Below are positions 8,748-16,844 of a stretch of DNA of 64,000 nt, in pieces; position 1 is the first letter of the stretch, and each line of letters opens with the position of its first letter. The notes under the pieces are model-generated. The model was given only the letters and a program-made list of their open reading frames with translations, had not been told where the DNA came from and searched no databases. The translations under genes and the position numbers were made by a program. Source of the stretch: Larkinella sp051857545 (GTDB lineage Bacteria > Bacteroidota > Bacteroidia > Cytophagales > Spirosomataceae); contig NZ_JBPZHB010000007.1 in the NCBI RefSeq assembly GCF_051857545.1, forward strand, positions 62,001 through 126,000, in the 5' to 3' direction.

Positions 8748-8841
8748 CCTTTAGAAATTGCCCCCAACCCCCTAGAGGGGGCTTTGGAAGCCCGTATTGT
8801 AAAGCCCCCTTTAGGGGGTTGGGGACAATTTCTAAAGGTTG
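8745..8841. repeat. GC-rich palindrome, 41-nt arms and 15-nt loop
   Basis: Left arm 8745-8785 and right arm 8801-8841 pair with two mismatches. The arms contain CCCCCAACCCCCTAGAGGGG and CTTTAGAAATTG blocks; the block TTTAGAAATTGCCCCCAACC is partly repeated just outside the left arm. The right edge is 13 bases from the glmM stop codon at 8855. Arm and loop sizes match the otherwise unrelated elements at 7422 and 46944. Confidence 0.8.
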
Positions 8842-8854
8842 AGGGAAGTTTCGA

Positions 8855-10264
8855 TTATAACTTGGCGGCAATCACTTCTTTAATATCCGAAATGATTTTA
8901 TTGGCCAGGTAATCCGCCGTTGAAAGCGTATCGGATTCAGAGTAAATCCGGATGATGGGTTCGGTATTGGATTTGCGCAGGTGCACCCACTCTTTGTCGA
9001 ATTCGATCTTGACGCCGTCGATGGTATTGATGGGATTTTTGGCATATTTGGCCTTAATCCGGTCCAGCACCGCGTCGACGTTGATGTCGGGCGTCAATTC
9101 AATTTTGTTTTTGGAAATGTAATAATTCGGGTACGTCCGGCGCAGCATCGATGCCGATTTGCCAAATTTGGCCAGGTGCGTCAGGAAAAGAGCAATCCCC
9201 ACGAGCGCATCACGGCCCAGATGCAGATCCGGATAGATAATACCGCCGTTGCCTTCACCACCGATGGCCGCATCGACTTCCTTCATCATTTCCACCACAT
9301 TGACTTCGCCAACCGCCGAAGCCGAATGCTTTCCACCGTATTTCTGCGTCACGTCGCGCAGGGCCACCGTCGACGACAGGTTCGAAACCGTATTGCCCGG
9401 TTTTTGATCCGCCGACCGGTTTTTCAGCACATAATCCGCCACGGCTACCAGCGTATATTCTTCGCCAAACGGAGAACCGTCTTCGCAGATGAGCGCCAGC
9501 CGGTCGACATCGGGATCAACAACAATGCCGAGATCGTATTCGTTTTTCTCTATTTCGACAATGATGTCGCGCAGATTTTCGGGCAGCGGTTCCGGATTGT
9601 GGGCAAATTGACCCGTGGGTTCGCAGTGCAGCCGCTGAATCGATTCCACGCCCAGGGCTTCCAGCAACATCGGAACGACAATACCGCCGGTTGAATTGAC
9701 GGCGTCGACGATGAGCCTGAATTTTCGGGCCGCAATGGCTTCTTTGTCCACCAGCGGCAGGGCCAGAATGGCATCGATGTGCTTCTGAAGCCAGGTGTCG
9801 TCGGTTCGGTAAGAACCTAACTTCTTGACGTCCACAAAGTCGAACGCTTCCGATTCGGCCATTGCCAGCACATCGGTGCCGTTTTCTTCGGAAATAAATT
9901 CACCTTTCTCGTTTAGCAACTTGAGTGCATTCCACTGAATCGGATTGTGGCTGGCCGTCAGGATAATCCCCCCGGCGGCTTTCTCGCCCGTCACGGCCAG
10001 TTCAACCGTTGGCGTAGTCGATAAACCCAGATCAATCACATTCAGCCCCAGCCCCTGGAGGGTGGCAGCTACCAGTTTTGAAACCATTTCACCCGACAAC
10101 CGACCGTCCCGCCCAATCACGACCGTACGGTTATCGGGATGGCGTTGCCGTACCCACTGTCCGTACGCTGCTGCAAACTTCACTACATCCAGGGGTGTAA
10201 GGCCATCGCCACTACGCCCACCAATGGTTCCACGAATTCCGGAAATCGACTTTATTAATGCCAC
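8855..10264 (-). CDS. glmM: Phosphoglucosamine mutase (phosphohexomutase family)
   Basis: 469 residues with all four sites of the alpha-D-phosphohexomutase family: phosphoserine loop ILTASHNPIQWNALK (about 100-114), metal loop VDPDVDRLALI (about 246-256), sugar loop GGEGNGGIIYP (about 336-346) and phosphate loop KSNTEPIIRIYSES near 440-453. The first residues, ISGIRGTIGG, are typical of GlmM-like proteins of Bacteroidota. The expected job is glucosamine-6-P to glucosamine-1-P for UDP-GlcNAc and cell wall synthesis; phosphomannomutase or phosphoglucomutase activity is the alternative. Confidence 0.85.
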   Translation of the reverse strand: MALIKSISGIRGTIGGRSGDGLTPLDVVKFAAAYGQWVRQRHPDNRTVVIGRDGRLSGEMVSKLVAATLQGLGLNVIDLGLSTTPTVELAVTGEKAAGGIILTASHNPIQWNALKLLNEKGEFISEENGTDVLAMAESEAFDFVDVKKLGSYRTDDTWLQKHIDAILALPLVDKEAIAARKFRLIVDAVNSTGGIVVPMLLEALGVESIQRLHCEPTGQFAHNPEPLPENLRDIIVEIEKNEYDLGIVVDPDVDRLALICEDGSPFGEEYTLVAVADYVLKNRSADQKPGNTVSNLSSTVALRDVTQKYGGKHSASAVGEVNVVEMMKEVDAAIGGEGNGGIIYPDLHLGRDALVGIALFLTHLAKFGKSASMLRRTYPNYYISKNKIELTPDINVDAVLDRIKAKYAKNPINTIDGVKIEFDKEWVHLRKSNTEPIIRIYSESDTLSTADYLANKIISDIKEVIAAKL

Positions 10265-10441
10265 GTTGAAAGAAATAATGAATATACTGAATGGTTTACG
10301 TATAAATGGTTTTATTTATTGAACGGCTTGATTATTAAATGATTACTAAGTACAAACGAATGCATAATCCATTTAACCATCCACCCATTTCCAACCACGC
10401 AGCCATTGAAACAAAGATAACTTCTTTTTCCGATCCTCGGT
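10265..10441. other. AT-rich gap with possible decayed repeat
   Basis: No gene. The stretch has scattered ATGGTTT/AAATGG-like words on the left and CCATTTAACCATCCACCCAT on the right, similar in kind to the palindrome at 49203-49328 but too degraded to pair well. Confidence 0.4.
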
Positions 10442-11284
10442 CTATTCCGTTCCGGTTATCGAAACGGTCGTCGTCATGGTCGAGCGGGCCTGCCCCCGAA
10501 ACGCACCGGCTAAAGGGGCCAGGCGATCATGAAAAAAGGAAGCTGCCAGAAAAACATGGTGATTGATGACCACCGAGCCTTCCGTCGGATCGAAACCGCG
10601 CCAGCCCGCACCGGGCAAATACACCTCAGCCCAGGCGTGGAGTTCGTGGTCCTGCTGCGGATTTCCGTACAGATACCCACTCACGAACCGGGCGGCCAGT
10701 CCAATGCTCCGGCAGGCCGCAATGTACAGCACGGCATAATCGCGGCAGGAGCCTTTGCGTGAAATCAGCGTCATCTCGGCGGACGTTGCCGGTCCTTCAT
10801 CGCGGGTTTCGTACACAAAATTATTGCAGATCGTCGTGCAGAGGTGCGACAGAAACGGTACGGTTTGCCATTTGGCTTCCGACGCGATCTGCCGCGCGTA
10901 TTGCTCCACCAGCGTGGTGACGGCGGTTCGTTCGAGATACGGTTCCAGCATTTTCCGGTCGGCGTCCGAATAATTAAACGGGATGCGCTGCGTTTCGAAC
11001 GGAAACAGAAAAAAGTCGTAGGCGTTATACAGGTCCGATTCAATTTCTGTTTCGGCCCTGACAACCAGCGAATTGGTCTGGCTGGTGAAATAAATCACCT
11101 GCTGCGTGTTGCCTTCGATATCGACATTACTGACCAGCTTGCTGGGCAGCGGGTCAATGTGTAATTTGTAGCTATTTAACCGTTGGTGCGGGTAAATTTT
11201 GGGGTATAAATACAGCGTGTGCGGTTCCAGGGATACCGCTGCGGAGTAATCATACCGGAGTTCGTGCCTTACCCGAAGTTTCAT
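10442..11284 (-). CDS. Transglutaminase-like cysteine peptidase, Anbu-associated
   Basis: 280 residues. The first 95 or so match the bacterial transglutaminase N-terminal beta domain (MKLRVRHELRYDYSAAVSLE). The catalytic core shows the cysteine in SRKGSCRDYAVLY (about 162-174), the histidine in ELHAWAEVYLPGAGW (about 214-228) and the aspartate in GFDPTEG. No signal peptide. The start lies 36 bases after the Anbu gene, so the two are one operon. In other bacteria Anbu travels with a transglutaminase, an alpha-E protein and an ATP-grasp protein; the last two are not in this window. The substrate is unknown. Confidence 0.85.
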   Translation of the reverse strand: MKLRVRHELRYDYSAAVSLEPHTLYLYPKIYPHQRLNSYKLHIDPLPSKLVSNVDIEGNTQQVIYFTSQTNSLVVRAETEIESDLYNAYDFFLFPFETQRIPFNYSDADRKMLEPYLERTAVTTLVEQYARQIASEAKWQTVPFLSHLCTTICNNFVYETRDEGPATSAEMTLISRKGSCRDYAVLYIAACRSIGLAARFVSGYLYGNPQQDHELHAWAEVYLPGAGWRGFDPTEGSVVINHHVFLAASFFHDRLAPLAGAFRGQARSTMTTTVSITGTE

Positions 11285-11320
11285 TGGTGCGTAGAGGTGG
11301 TTAACGCGTGGCTTTCCGAA

Positions 11321-12046
11321 TTAGAGTATTTTGTCAAATATGGGATTCATCCAGGCCGTTGGGAGTTTACGAACTGAATTATTCAGTAACGCGCTCCACT
11401 GGTTCGACACGCCTTCCATATCTTCTTTTTCGAGTCGGTGCTCGGTCAGGTGAAAACTATCTTTCGCGTATACTACCACATCGAGTGGATAATCCACGTC
11501 GTTGGCGCTGACCCGCGTGGCATCGAAGGCCAGAAAGCCCATTTTCAGGGCATCCTGCAGGGAGGATTCGTAGGTCAGATTCCGGTACAAAAGCGGTTTT
11601 CCGTAGCCCGAATTGCCAATGATCTTGAACGGAGAACCGTGGTCCACTTCCACCCAGTTTCCTTCCGGATAGAGCAGAAAAAGTTTGTGTTCTTCGTCGT
11701 CCTCCAGTTGCCCGCCTACGATGGCGTTCAGGTTAAAGTGCATGCCGGACGCTTCCAGCGCGGCTTTATCTTCAATGGCCACGCGCCTGACCTGCTCACC
11801 GAAGGCATTCACTGCCTTATACAGTTTGTTGAAGGACCGGTCTTTCTCCCCTATCACTTCCCGAAAGTAGGTGATGGCCTTGTCGCGGACGGAGCGCAGA
11901 CCGGAGGTCATGATGAACAGAGAGTGATTTTCCAGTTCGTGAACCGAAATCTTACGATTACTCGAAACTTCGGAGCCGGAGGTAAGTCGGGTGTCGGCAA
12001 TGGCGACTAAGCCGGAGGCTACTTTGATACCTAAACAATACGTCAT
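11321..12046 (-). CDS. Anbu, bacterial proteasome-type peptidase
   Basis: 241 residues of the Ntn-hydrolase proteasome beta fold. The sequence starts MTYCLGIKVASGLVAIADTR, so removal of Met exposes the Thr2 nucleophile, as in Anbu (ancestral beta subunit) proteins, and the length agrees. The acidic and basic partners near positions 18 and 32 (DTR, NRK) are in place. Anbu forms an open ring or helix with unproven physiological substrates. It leads a two-gene operon with the transglutaminase. A -7 box sits 33 bases upstream. HslV is unlikely, because HslV is shorter and normally next to hslU. Confidence 0.87.
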   Translation of the reverse strand: MTYCLGIKVASGLVAIADTRLTSGSEVSSNRKISVHELENHSLFIMTSGLRSVRDKAITYFREVIGEKDRSFNKLYKAVNAFGEQVRRVAIEDKAALEASGMHFNLNAIVGGQLEDDEEHKLFLLYPEGNWVEVDHGSPFKIIGNSGYGKPLLYRNLTYESSLQDALKMGFLAFDATRVSANDVDYPLDVVVYAKDSFHLTEHRLEKEDMEGVSNQWSALLNNSVRKLPTAWMNPIFDKIL

Positions 12047-12078
12047 TGAATCTGTAAACTACAAGCTATGGCGAATGG

Positions 12079-12086
12079 CAAATATA
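12079..12086 (-). promoter_or_regulatory. -7 box upstream of the Anbu gene
   Basis: TATATTTG on the minus strand is a perfect TAnnTTTG, with the Anbu ATG 33 bases further on. No TTG is found at the proper distance, so only the -7 element is supported. Confidence 0.45.
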
Positions 12087-12298
12087 CACGTTTCCGAAAT
12101 TTGACCCCCGATTTAAACCGGTTTTTACAAAAACAACTCGTTTTTGTTTTGGCAAGGCGGTAGAAAACAGCAAAAGATCTGGTCTGAATTAAAATTTGCC
12201 GGACTTTAAAAAAGGGTTTGTTACTTGCATATCGGATGCGGTACGGACACTTTGCCGGGTCGCAATAACCGAAAACAATCCCTCCAAAACGAATAAAT

Positions 12299-12973
12299 AT
12301 GAAAAAAGAATCGCTGGCTGATGCGCCCAAATACCGGTTCTGGAAACAACAGGCCGAAACCAATGGACTGATTATCAATAAAATAGACGAGTTTTACATC
12401 CGCCGACGCCACAACGGCGAGGTGCTTTTCGCCATGCTGGAAGTGGATGCCAACACACCGGAAGGCGACAAAATACCGCCCGCGCTGTTTCTGAAAGGCC
12501 ACGCAGCGTCGGTGCTGGTGTGCCTGATCGACCAGGAAACGAAAGACAAATACGTGGTGCTGGTGCGCCAACGGCGGATCTGCGACGGCTCCCACACCTA
12601 CGAACACCCGGCGGGTATGGTCGACGCGGCCGATGACCCGCAGGAGGTGGCCGCCCGCGAGGTGGGCGAAGAAATTGGTCTGGACGTCAAACCGGAGGAG
12701 TTGACCAAACTCAACAACCGGCTCTGGTTTCCGAGCACGGGCACCAGCGACGAAGCCATGCATTATTTCTTTGTCGAACGCGAACTGCCGCGCCAGCAAA
12801 TCATGGATTTTCACCACAAGGACATGGGCGTAGCCTCCGAATTCGAACGCATCACCACCGCCGTGACGACCTTGCCCGAAGCCCACAAGCTCATCACCAA
12901 CATCAACGGGTTGCTGATTCACTTTTTATACCTCCACGCGGTGGGCGATTACGACACCATGAAGTTGCTGTAA
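12299..12973 (+). CDS. NUDIX hydrolase
   Basis: 224 residues with a Nudix box at about 104-126: GMVDAADD then REVGEEIGL. It fits GX5EX7REUXEEXGU except that the first Glu is Asp. The box follows EHPAG, as in ADP-ribose pyrophosphatase and related nucleoside-diphosphate-sugar hydrolases. The C-terminal half continues the fold (LWFPSTGTSDEAMHYFFVE). Magnesium-dependent cleavage of a nucleoside diphosphate linked to another group is expected; the exact substrate is not visible. The ATG at 12299 is the only reasonable start. It is divergent from Anbu, with a 252-base gap holding no other gene. Confidence 0.85.
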   Translation: MKKESLADAPKYRFWKQQAETNGLIINKIDEFYIRRRHNGEVLFAMLEVDANTPEGDKIPPALFLKGHAASVLVCLIDQETKDKYVVLVRQRRICDGSHTYEHPAGMVDAADDPQEVAAREVGEEIGLDVKPEELTKLNNRLWFPSTGTSDEAMHYFFVERELPRQQIMDFHHKDMGVASEFERITTAVTTLPEAHKLITNINGLLIHFLYLHAVGDYDTMKLL

Positions 12974-13039
12974 GTGAGGGAGAAAGGTGCCAACGCACCC
13001 GAAAAAAGGGGCAAATGAATAAAAAAGAAAAAGCCGGGC

Positions 13040-13071
13040 TTGCGAAAAAGGCGTAACAATCACTATATTTG
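13040..13071 (+). promoter_or_regulatory. Promoter of tRNA-Arg
   Basis: TTG at 13040-13042, 21 nt, then TATATTTG at 13064-13071, a complete Bacteroidota consensus, ending 29 bases before the mature tRNA. Confidence 0.7.
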
Positions 13072-13100
13072 CAACCCGAAACGGGCAGTAGCCCGCGAAT

Positions 13101-13172
13101 GGACCCGTAGTTCAATGGATAGAATTTCGGTTTCCGGTACCGACGATAGGGGTTCGAATCCCTTCGGGTTCA
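13101..13172 (+). tRNA. tRNA-Arg, anticodon CCG
   Basis: A full cloverleaf can be drawn. The acceptor stem is GGACCCG with CGGGTTC (one G-U), the D stem GTTC with GAAT, the anticodon stem TCGGT with ACCGA around loop TTCCGGT (anticodon CCG, codon CGG), and the T arm AGGGG-TTCGAAT-CCCTT. The discriminator is A and CCA is not encoded. The gene has its own promoter and terminator and so is a single-gene unit. Confidence 0.95.
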
Positions 13173-13183
13173 CGAACTAGTGC

Positions 13184-13218
13184 AAAAACCCCCTCTACGT
13201 AGCGTAGAGGGGGTTTTT
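13184..13218. terminator. Terminator of the tRNA-Arg gene
   Basis: AAAAACCCCCTCTACG, three bases, then the exact reverse complement ending in TTTTT. A 16-bp perfect stem, 12 bases after the tRNA. Confidence 0.9.
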
Positions 13219-13298
13219 CGTTTTCTAAGCCCTCTCCCAATTATTTTTTAAAATCAGTCTTCCCAGCGATAAAAGGTTGAGTTGATAAAAAAGCCACA

Positions 13299-13751
13299 TC
13301 ACCGTCCAGCATATTTGTAAAAATGCCGGACGGTATCTGCTTGTTCGGTGTACGTCTTCATGAGATCACTGGTTTGCATTTCCCGGGTCACACGATAATC
13401 CCTTCCAATTAGAAAATACTTCATTTGATGGGTCCCAAAGTTTTCTAAAATGGTCCGTCGGTCTTTGTCTTCCTGATTAAAATTGCGGGATCGAACCAGC
13501 TTCAAATACAAAGAGTCATTTTGATAGAAAGCAACATAATCGACATTTCCATCATTTTCATGTTGAAGAATACGGCGGTATCCCATGGTTTGGGGAGTAA
13601 TTACTTGAGTTGGTGTCACGGTTTTAATCCACTCCCATTTCCCCATTAACTCTGAGCTTAAGGGAGGGGCACAACCACAGCCGGGTTTGTCACAAGCTTG
13701 TAACCATGAGCAAAAAGCTAAAGTCAGGAATGTCGAGGTAATTCGTCTCAT
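13299..13751 (-). CDS. Small lipoprotein, lipocalin-like
   Basis: 150 residues with a lipoprotein signal ending LQAC (Cys 20), then a Cys-rich stretch DKPGCGCAPP and LMGKWEWIKT, which looks like the opening of a lipocalin-like beta-barrel, followed by alternating strands with YQNDSLYLKLVR. This resembles the many small lipocalin-like lipoproteins of Bacteroidota with no known ligand. It is isolated: the gap on its right (about 200 bases) leads to the divergent peptidase gene. Confidence 0.7.
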   Translation of the reverse strand: MRRITSTFLTLAFCSWLQACDKPGCGCAPPLSSELMGKWEWIKTVTPTQVITPQTMGYRRILQHENDGNVDYVAFYQNDSLYLKLVRSRNFNQEDKDRRTILENFGTHQMKYFLIGRDYRVTREMQTSDLMKTYTEQADTVRHFYKYAGR

Positions 13752-13957
13752 ACCGTTTCAGGTTTTACATGATCAATTTCCATTTACCATCAAACTGACT
13801 CCTCATGAATAGGGACGTCGAATTCTTCAGAATACAATTTTCACTTTAAGTATCCCGAAGTTCGTATAAATCCGGGAAATTCCCCTGATTAATAGGAGTA
13901 TTTTCACCTTGAATGCGTGCGACTCAAGTGGCAATTTTGATCCATAAATAGCTACTT

Positions 13958-15910
13958 GTGTTTACAATGAAAAGAGAAACCATTCCATTTAAACGGCCGG
14001 CTTATCTTCAAAAAATGAACTCGTCGGTACGCACTCATTTTGAAAGAGCAACCAGCCTCCCGGTTTTTCTCTCCTCTTCAAGCACGCTCAATCTGGAAGA
14101 TCGTAAGACGGTTGTCCGGCAGGCTCTCCTGCTTATTGAACAAAACTACGCTCACCTGCCCCTGAAAAGGGCAATGCACGCAATTGATCCCGTCCAACGA
14201 CTTAAACTACTTCTACAGACCCTTGAGTTCGGTGAAGAAACGAGCATGCCGCCCGAAACCGAATTTCACCACGAAATGACCGACATATTTATGTCGCTCC
14301 GGGATCTCCACACCAATTACCTTTTACCGGATCCGTTCAGGAATATGACAGCGTTTCTTCCGTTTATGGTGGAAGATTATTTTGAGGGCAAAGAGCGACG
14401 TTACCTTGTCTCGCACGTCTCTCCAGGGTTTAGCCATCCAACCTTCGGTCCGGGGGTAGAGGTGGTCTACTGGAATGGAATGCCCATTGAAAAAGCGGTT
14501 TTGAACAATGCAGCCCGCTATGCAGGCAGCAACCGGGAAGCACGTCTGGCCAGAGGGGTGCAAACTCTGACGACCAGGGCACTGATTATTGCCGCTGCAC
14601 CGAGTGAGGAATGGGTTATTGTCGGCTACCGGACAGTCGATGGTGAACTTAAGGAAATCCGATTCGACTGGATGGTGAATCCTCCATTACCGACTGCAAC
14701 CGAAGTAGACAGTCGCCAGCAAGATCTGGCGCACATGATGACAACGGGGCTGGATCTGGAACAGGATCTCATTCAGCAAATGCGAAAAGCCCTATTTGCA
14801 CCACAAGTTATAAAGGCCCAAAAGCAGGTTGCCGTTAAACTGGCCAGCGGAGAGACTCTTTCGGATCTTGATAGTACACTTCCCCATATATTCCAGGCAC
14901 GAACGGTAACGACACCATCCGGCACTTTCGGTTACCTGAGAATCTTCACGTTTAGTCACCAGGACGTACCGGGATTTATTAACGAGTTTATGCGGCTGAT
15001 TACGCTATTGCCGGAAGAGGGTCTGATGCTGGATGTCCGGAGCAATGGTGGAGGTATCATTATGAATGGAGAATTTCTTCTTCAGTTACTGACGCCCCGC
15101 CCGATCGAGCCTGAACCCGTGCAATTCATTAATACTCCCCTGAATCTCATGATTTGCAGAAACGCGCCCCGCGAAGTGGCATTAGACCCCTGGATTGAGT
15201 CTTTAAAGCAAGCGCTTCAATCGGGAGCTTCCTTTTCGGCCGGTTTTCCCATCTCCGAAACCAGGGCCTGTAACCAAATAGGACAGCGGTATTTTGGCCC
15301 GGTGGTGCTCATCGTCGATTCACTCTGCTACAGTACGACTGACATTTTTGCGGCCGGGTTTCAAGACCACAATATTGGCCCGGTGCTCGGGACAGACGGA
15401 ACTACGGGGGCAGGTGGAGCGAATGTCTGGACCCACACTATTTTTTCGCAGCTTCTGACGGGGGCAGACTCTCCCTATAAGCCATTGCCGAAAGGCACCA
15501 GCCTGCGGGTAGCGGTTCGTCGAACCTTACGTGTAGGTCGGCGGGCTGGAACACCGGTGGAAGATTTCGGTGTCATACCGGACGAACGTCACTTTCTGAC
15601 CAGGAATGACTTACTCAATAAAAACCAGGATCTCATCAATCGGGCCGGGGCAATCCTGTCTACCCTGCCGGTGCGAAAACTGAAAACCAGATCCGAGAAG
15701 CTTGCCACAAACCAGGTCGGTTTCACCGTCGAAGTTCAGGGAATCACACGGATTGATGTCTACGTGGCAGAACGCCCGATTGAATCGATCGACATCAAGC
15801 TAAATCAAACGGCATTTACGCTGTCAACGGCCGCAGAAACGCGCCGACCGTTGGAAATCAGGGCGTATGATGGCAGTGACCTAGTAGGCCGTTATCGGGC
15901 AGAAATCTGA
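13958..15910 (+). CDS. S41-family peptidase-like protein without signal peptide
   Basis: 650 residues. A helical N-terminal part (to about 110) precedes a segment with MSLRDLHTNYLLPD, common in S41 relatives, then a divergent PDZ-like region. The S41 core shows YLRIFTF, MLDVRSNGGGIIMNGE (about 356-371) and VDSLCYSTTDIFAAGF (about 453-468), where S459 is the best nucleophile candidate, followed by TDGTTGAGGAN. The C-terminal 90 residues look like a small beta domain. There is no signal peptide, unlike CtpA-type proteases, and MFTM offers two starts three codons apart. It leads a four-gene block with 53, 17 and 14 base gaps. Substrate and location are unknown. Confidence 0.75.
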   Translation: MFTMKRETIPFKRPAYLQKMNSSVRTHFERATSLPVFLSSSSTLNLEDRKTVVRQALLLIEQNYAHLPLKRAMHAIDPVQRLKLLLQTLEFGEETSMPPETEFHHEMTDIFMSLRDLHTNYLLPDPFRNMTAFLPFMVEDYFEGKERRYLVSHVSPGFSHPTFGPGVEVVYWNGMPIEKAVLNNAARYAGSNREARLARGVQTLTTRALIIAAAPSEEWVIVGYRTVDGELKEIRFDWMVNPPLPTATEVDSRQQDLAHMMTTGLDLEQDLIQQMRKALFAPQVIKAQKQVAVKLASGETLSDLDSTLPHIFQARTVTTPSGTFGYLRIFTFSHQDVPGFINEFMRLITLLPEEGLMLDVRSNGGGIIMNGEFLLQLLTPRPIEPEPVQFINTPLNLMICRNAPREVALDPWIESLKQALQSGASFSAGFPISETRACNQIGQRYFGPVVLIVDSLCYSTTDIFAAGFQDHNIGPVLGTDGTTGAGGANVWTHTIFSQLLTGADSPYKPLPKGTSLRVAVRRTLRVGRRAGTPVEDFGVIPDERHFLTRNDLLNKNQDLINRAGAILSTLPVRKLKTRSEKLATNQVGFTVEVQGITRIDVYVAERPIESIDIKLNQTAFTLSTAAETRRPLEIRAYDGSDLVGRYRAEI

Positions 15911-15963
15911 TTTTCAGAATTCCTGATCTTATTAATCCTCATTAATCCTAAAAACGCTATCCC

Positions 15964-16827
15964 ATGAAAAAGCAGAAAGCCACTGTGATCGAATCCTATT
16001 TTGCAAAAGCAGATGTGAACTTAGCGCAGGCATTAGCCAATTCAACCTCCCCTTTTACCATTGAAGTACGGTTTTTAGGTGGGCTGACCGAAAACCAGAA
16101 AAACGCCTTTAAAGCCGCAGCCGACCGCTGGAGCAGTGTCATCGTCGGTGATTTACCGACGATTAAGGTGGACGGCGAGAACATCGATGATGTATTGATT
16201 TTGGCAGAAGGCTCTGATATTGACGGATCAGGTGGCATTCTGGGACAGGCAGGCCCAACCCACTTACGCCCGGCCAATGCGGGGGTTGCTGCTTTTCTAC
16301 CGGCTAAAGGCAGAATGACCTTTGATAAGGCCGACCTGGAAAATATGGAAAATAACGGCAGCTTGACTCACGTAATTACGCATGAGATGGGGCACGTCCT
16401 CGGAATCGGTACCATCTGGACTAGAAAAGGGCTTCTGAAAGGAGCTGGAACCACGAATCCAACCTTTACCGGTACCCTGGCCATGTTTGAGTACGGCCAA
16501 CTGAAAGGCACCGGCCCCGCTCCCGTTCCGGTCGAAAATCAACATGGTCCCGGTACACAAGACTCCCACTGGCGCGAGCCTATCTTCCGGAATGAGTTGA
16601 TGACCGGATTCATTGACATGGGTAACAACCCGCTTAGCCGGGTCACCGTAGGCAGCCTAAAAGATATGGGGTATGTCGTGGATATGAATGCCGCCGAAGC
16701 ATACACGCTTCCGAACCTACTCCAACTGGCCGAAAGTGGTGAATTGATTTCTGCGGAAGATTCCCTCGAGTTAGGCACCATGCTGTCTATTATTCCTACG
16801 GTATTACCTGAAGACAGTTTACAGTAA
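15964..16827 (+). CDS. M8-like (leishmanolysin-type) zinc metallopeptidase
   Basis: 287 residues. The zinc site HEMGHVLGIG is at 140-149, with E141 as base. A third ligand is likely H202 in DSHWREPIFRNELMTG, whose NELMTG also supplies the Met-turn; that pair of motifs is the mark of peptidase family M8. The following PLSRVTVGSLKDMGYVVD is typical of bacterial members. There is no signal peptide; the N-terminus is MKKQKATVIESYFAKAD. It lies 53 bases after the S41-like gene and 17 before the exported 833-residue protein. An endopeptidase is expected; the target is not known. Confidence 0.85.
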   Translation: MKKQKATVIESYFAKADVNLAQALANSTSPFTIEVRFLGGLTENQKNAFKAAADRWSSVIVGDLPTIKVDGENIDDVLILAEGSDIDGSGGILGQAGPTHLRPANAGVAAFLPAKGRMTFDKADLENMENNGSLTHVITHEMGHVLGIGTIWTRKGLLKGAGTTNPTFTGTLAMFEYGQLKGTGPAPVPVENQHGPGTQDSHWREPIFRNELMTGFIDMGNNPLSRVTVGSLKDMGYVVDMNAAEAYTLPNLLQLAESGELISAEDSLELGTMLSIIPTVLPEDSLQ

Positions 16828-16844
16828 CAAAACCGCCTATTGCC

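Noticed and set aside
8696..8767. Longer N-terminus for the cysteine desulfurase
   Set aside because: It would translate the promoter's -7 box and repeat DNA; MRAYFDNAATT is the usual family start.
12043..12378. 111-codon minus-strand frame across the Anbu/NUDIX gap
   Set aside because: It crosses the Anbu promoter and the NUDIX start, and has Cys/Phe-rich composition without any domain.
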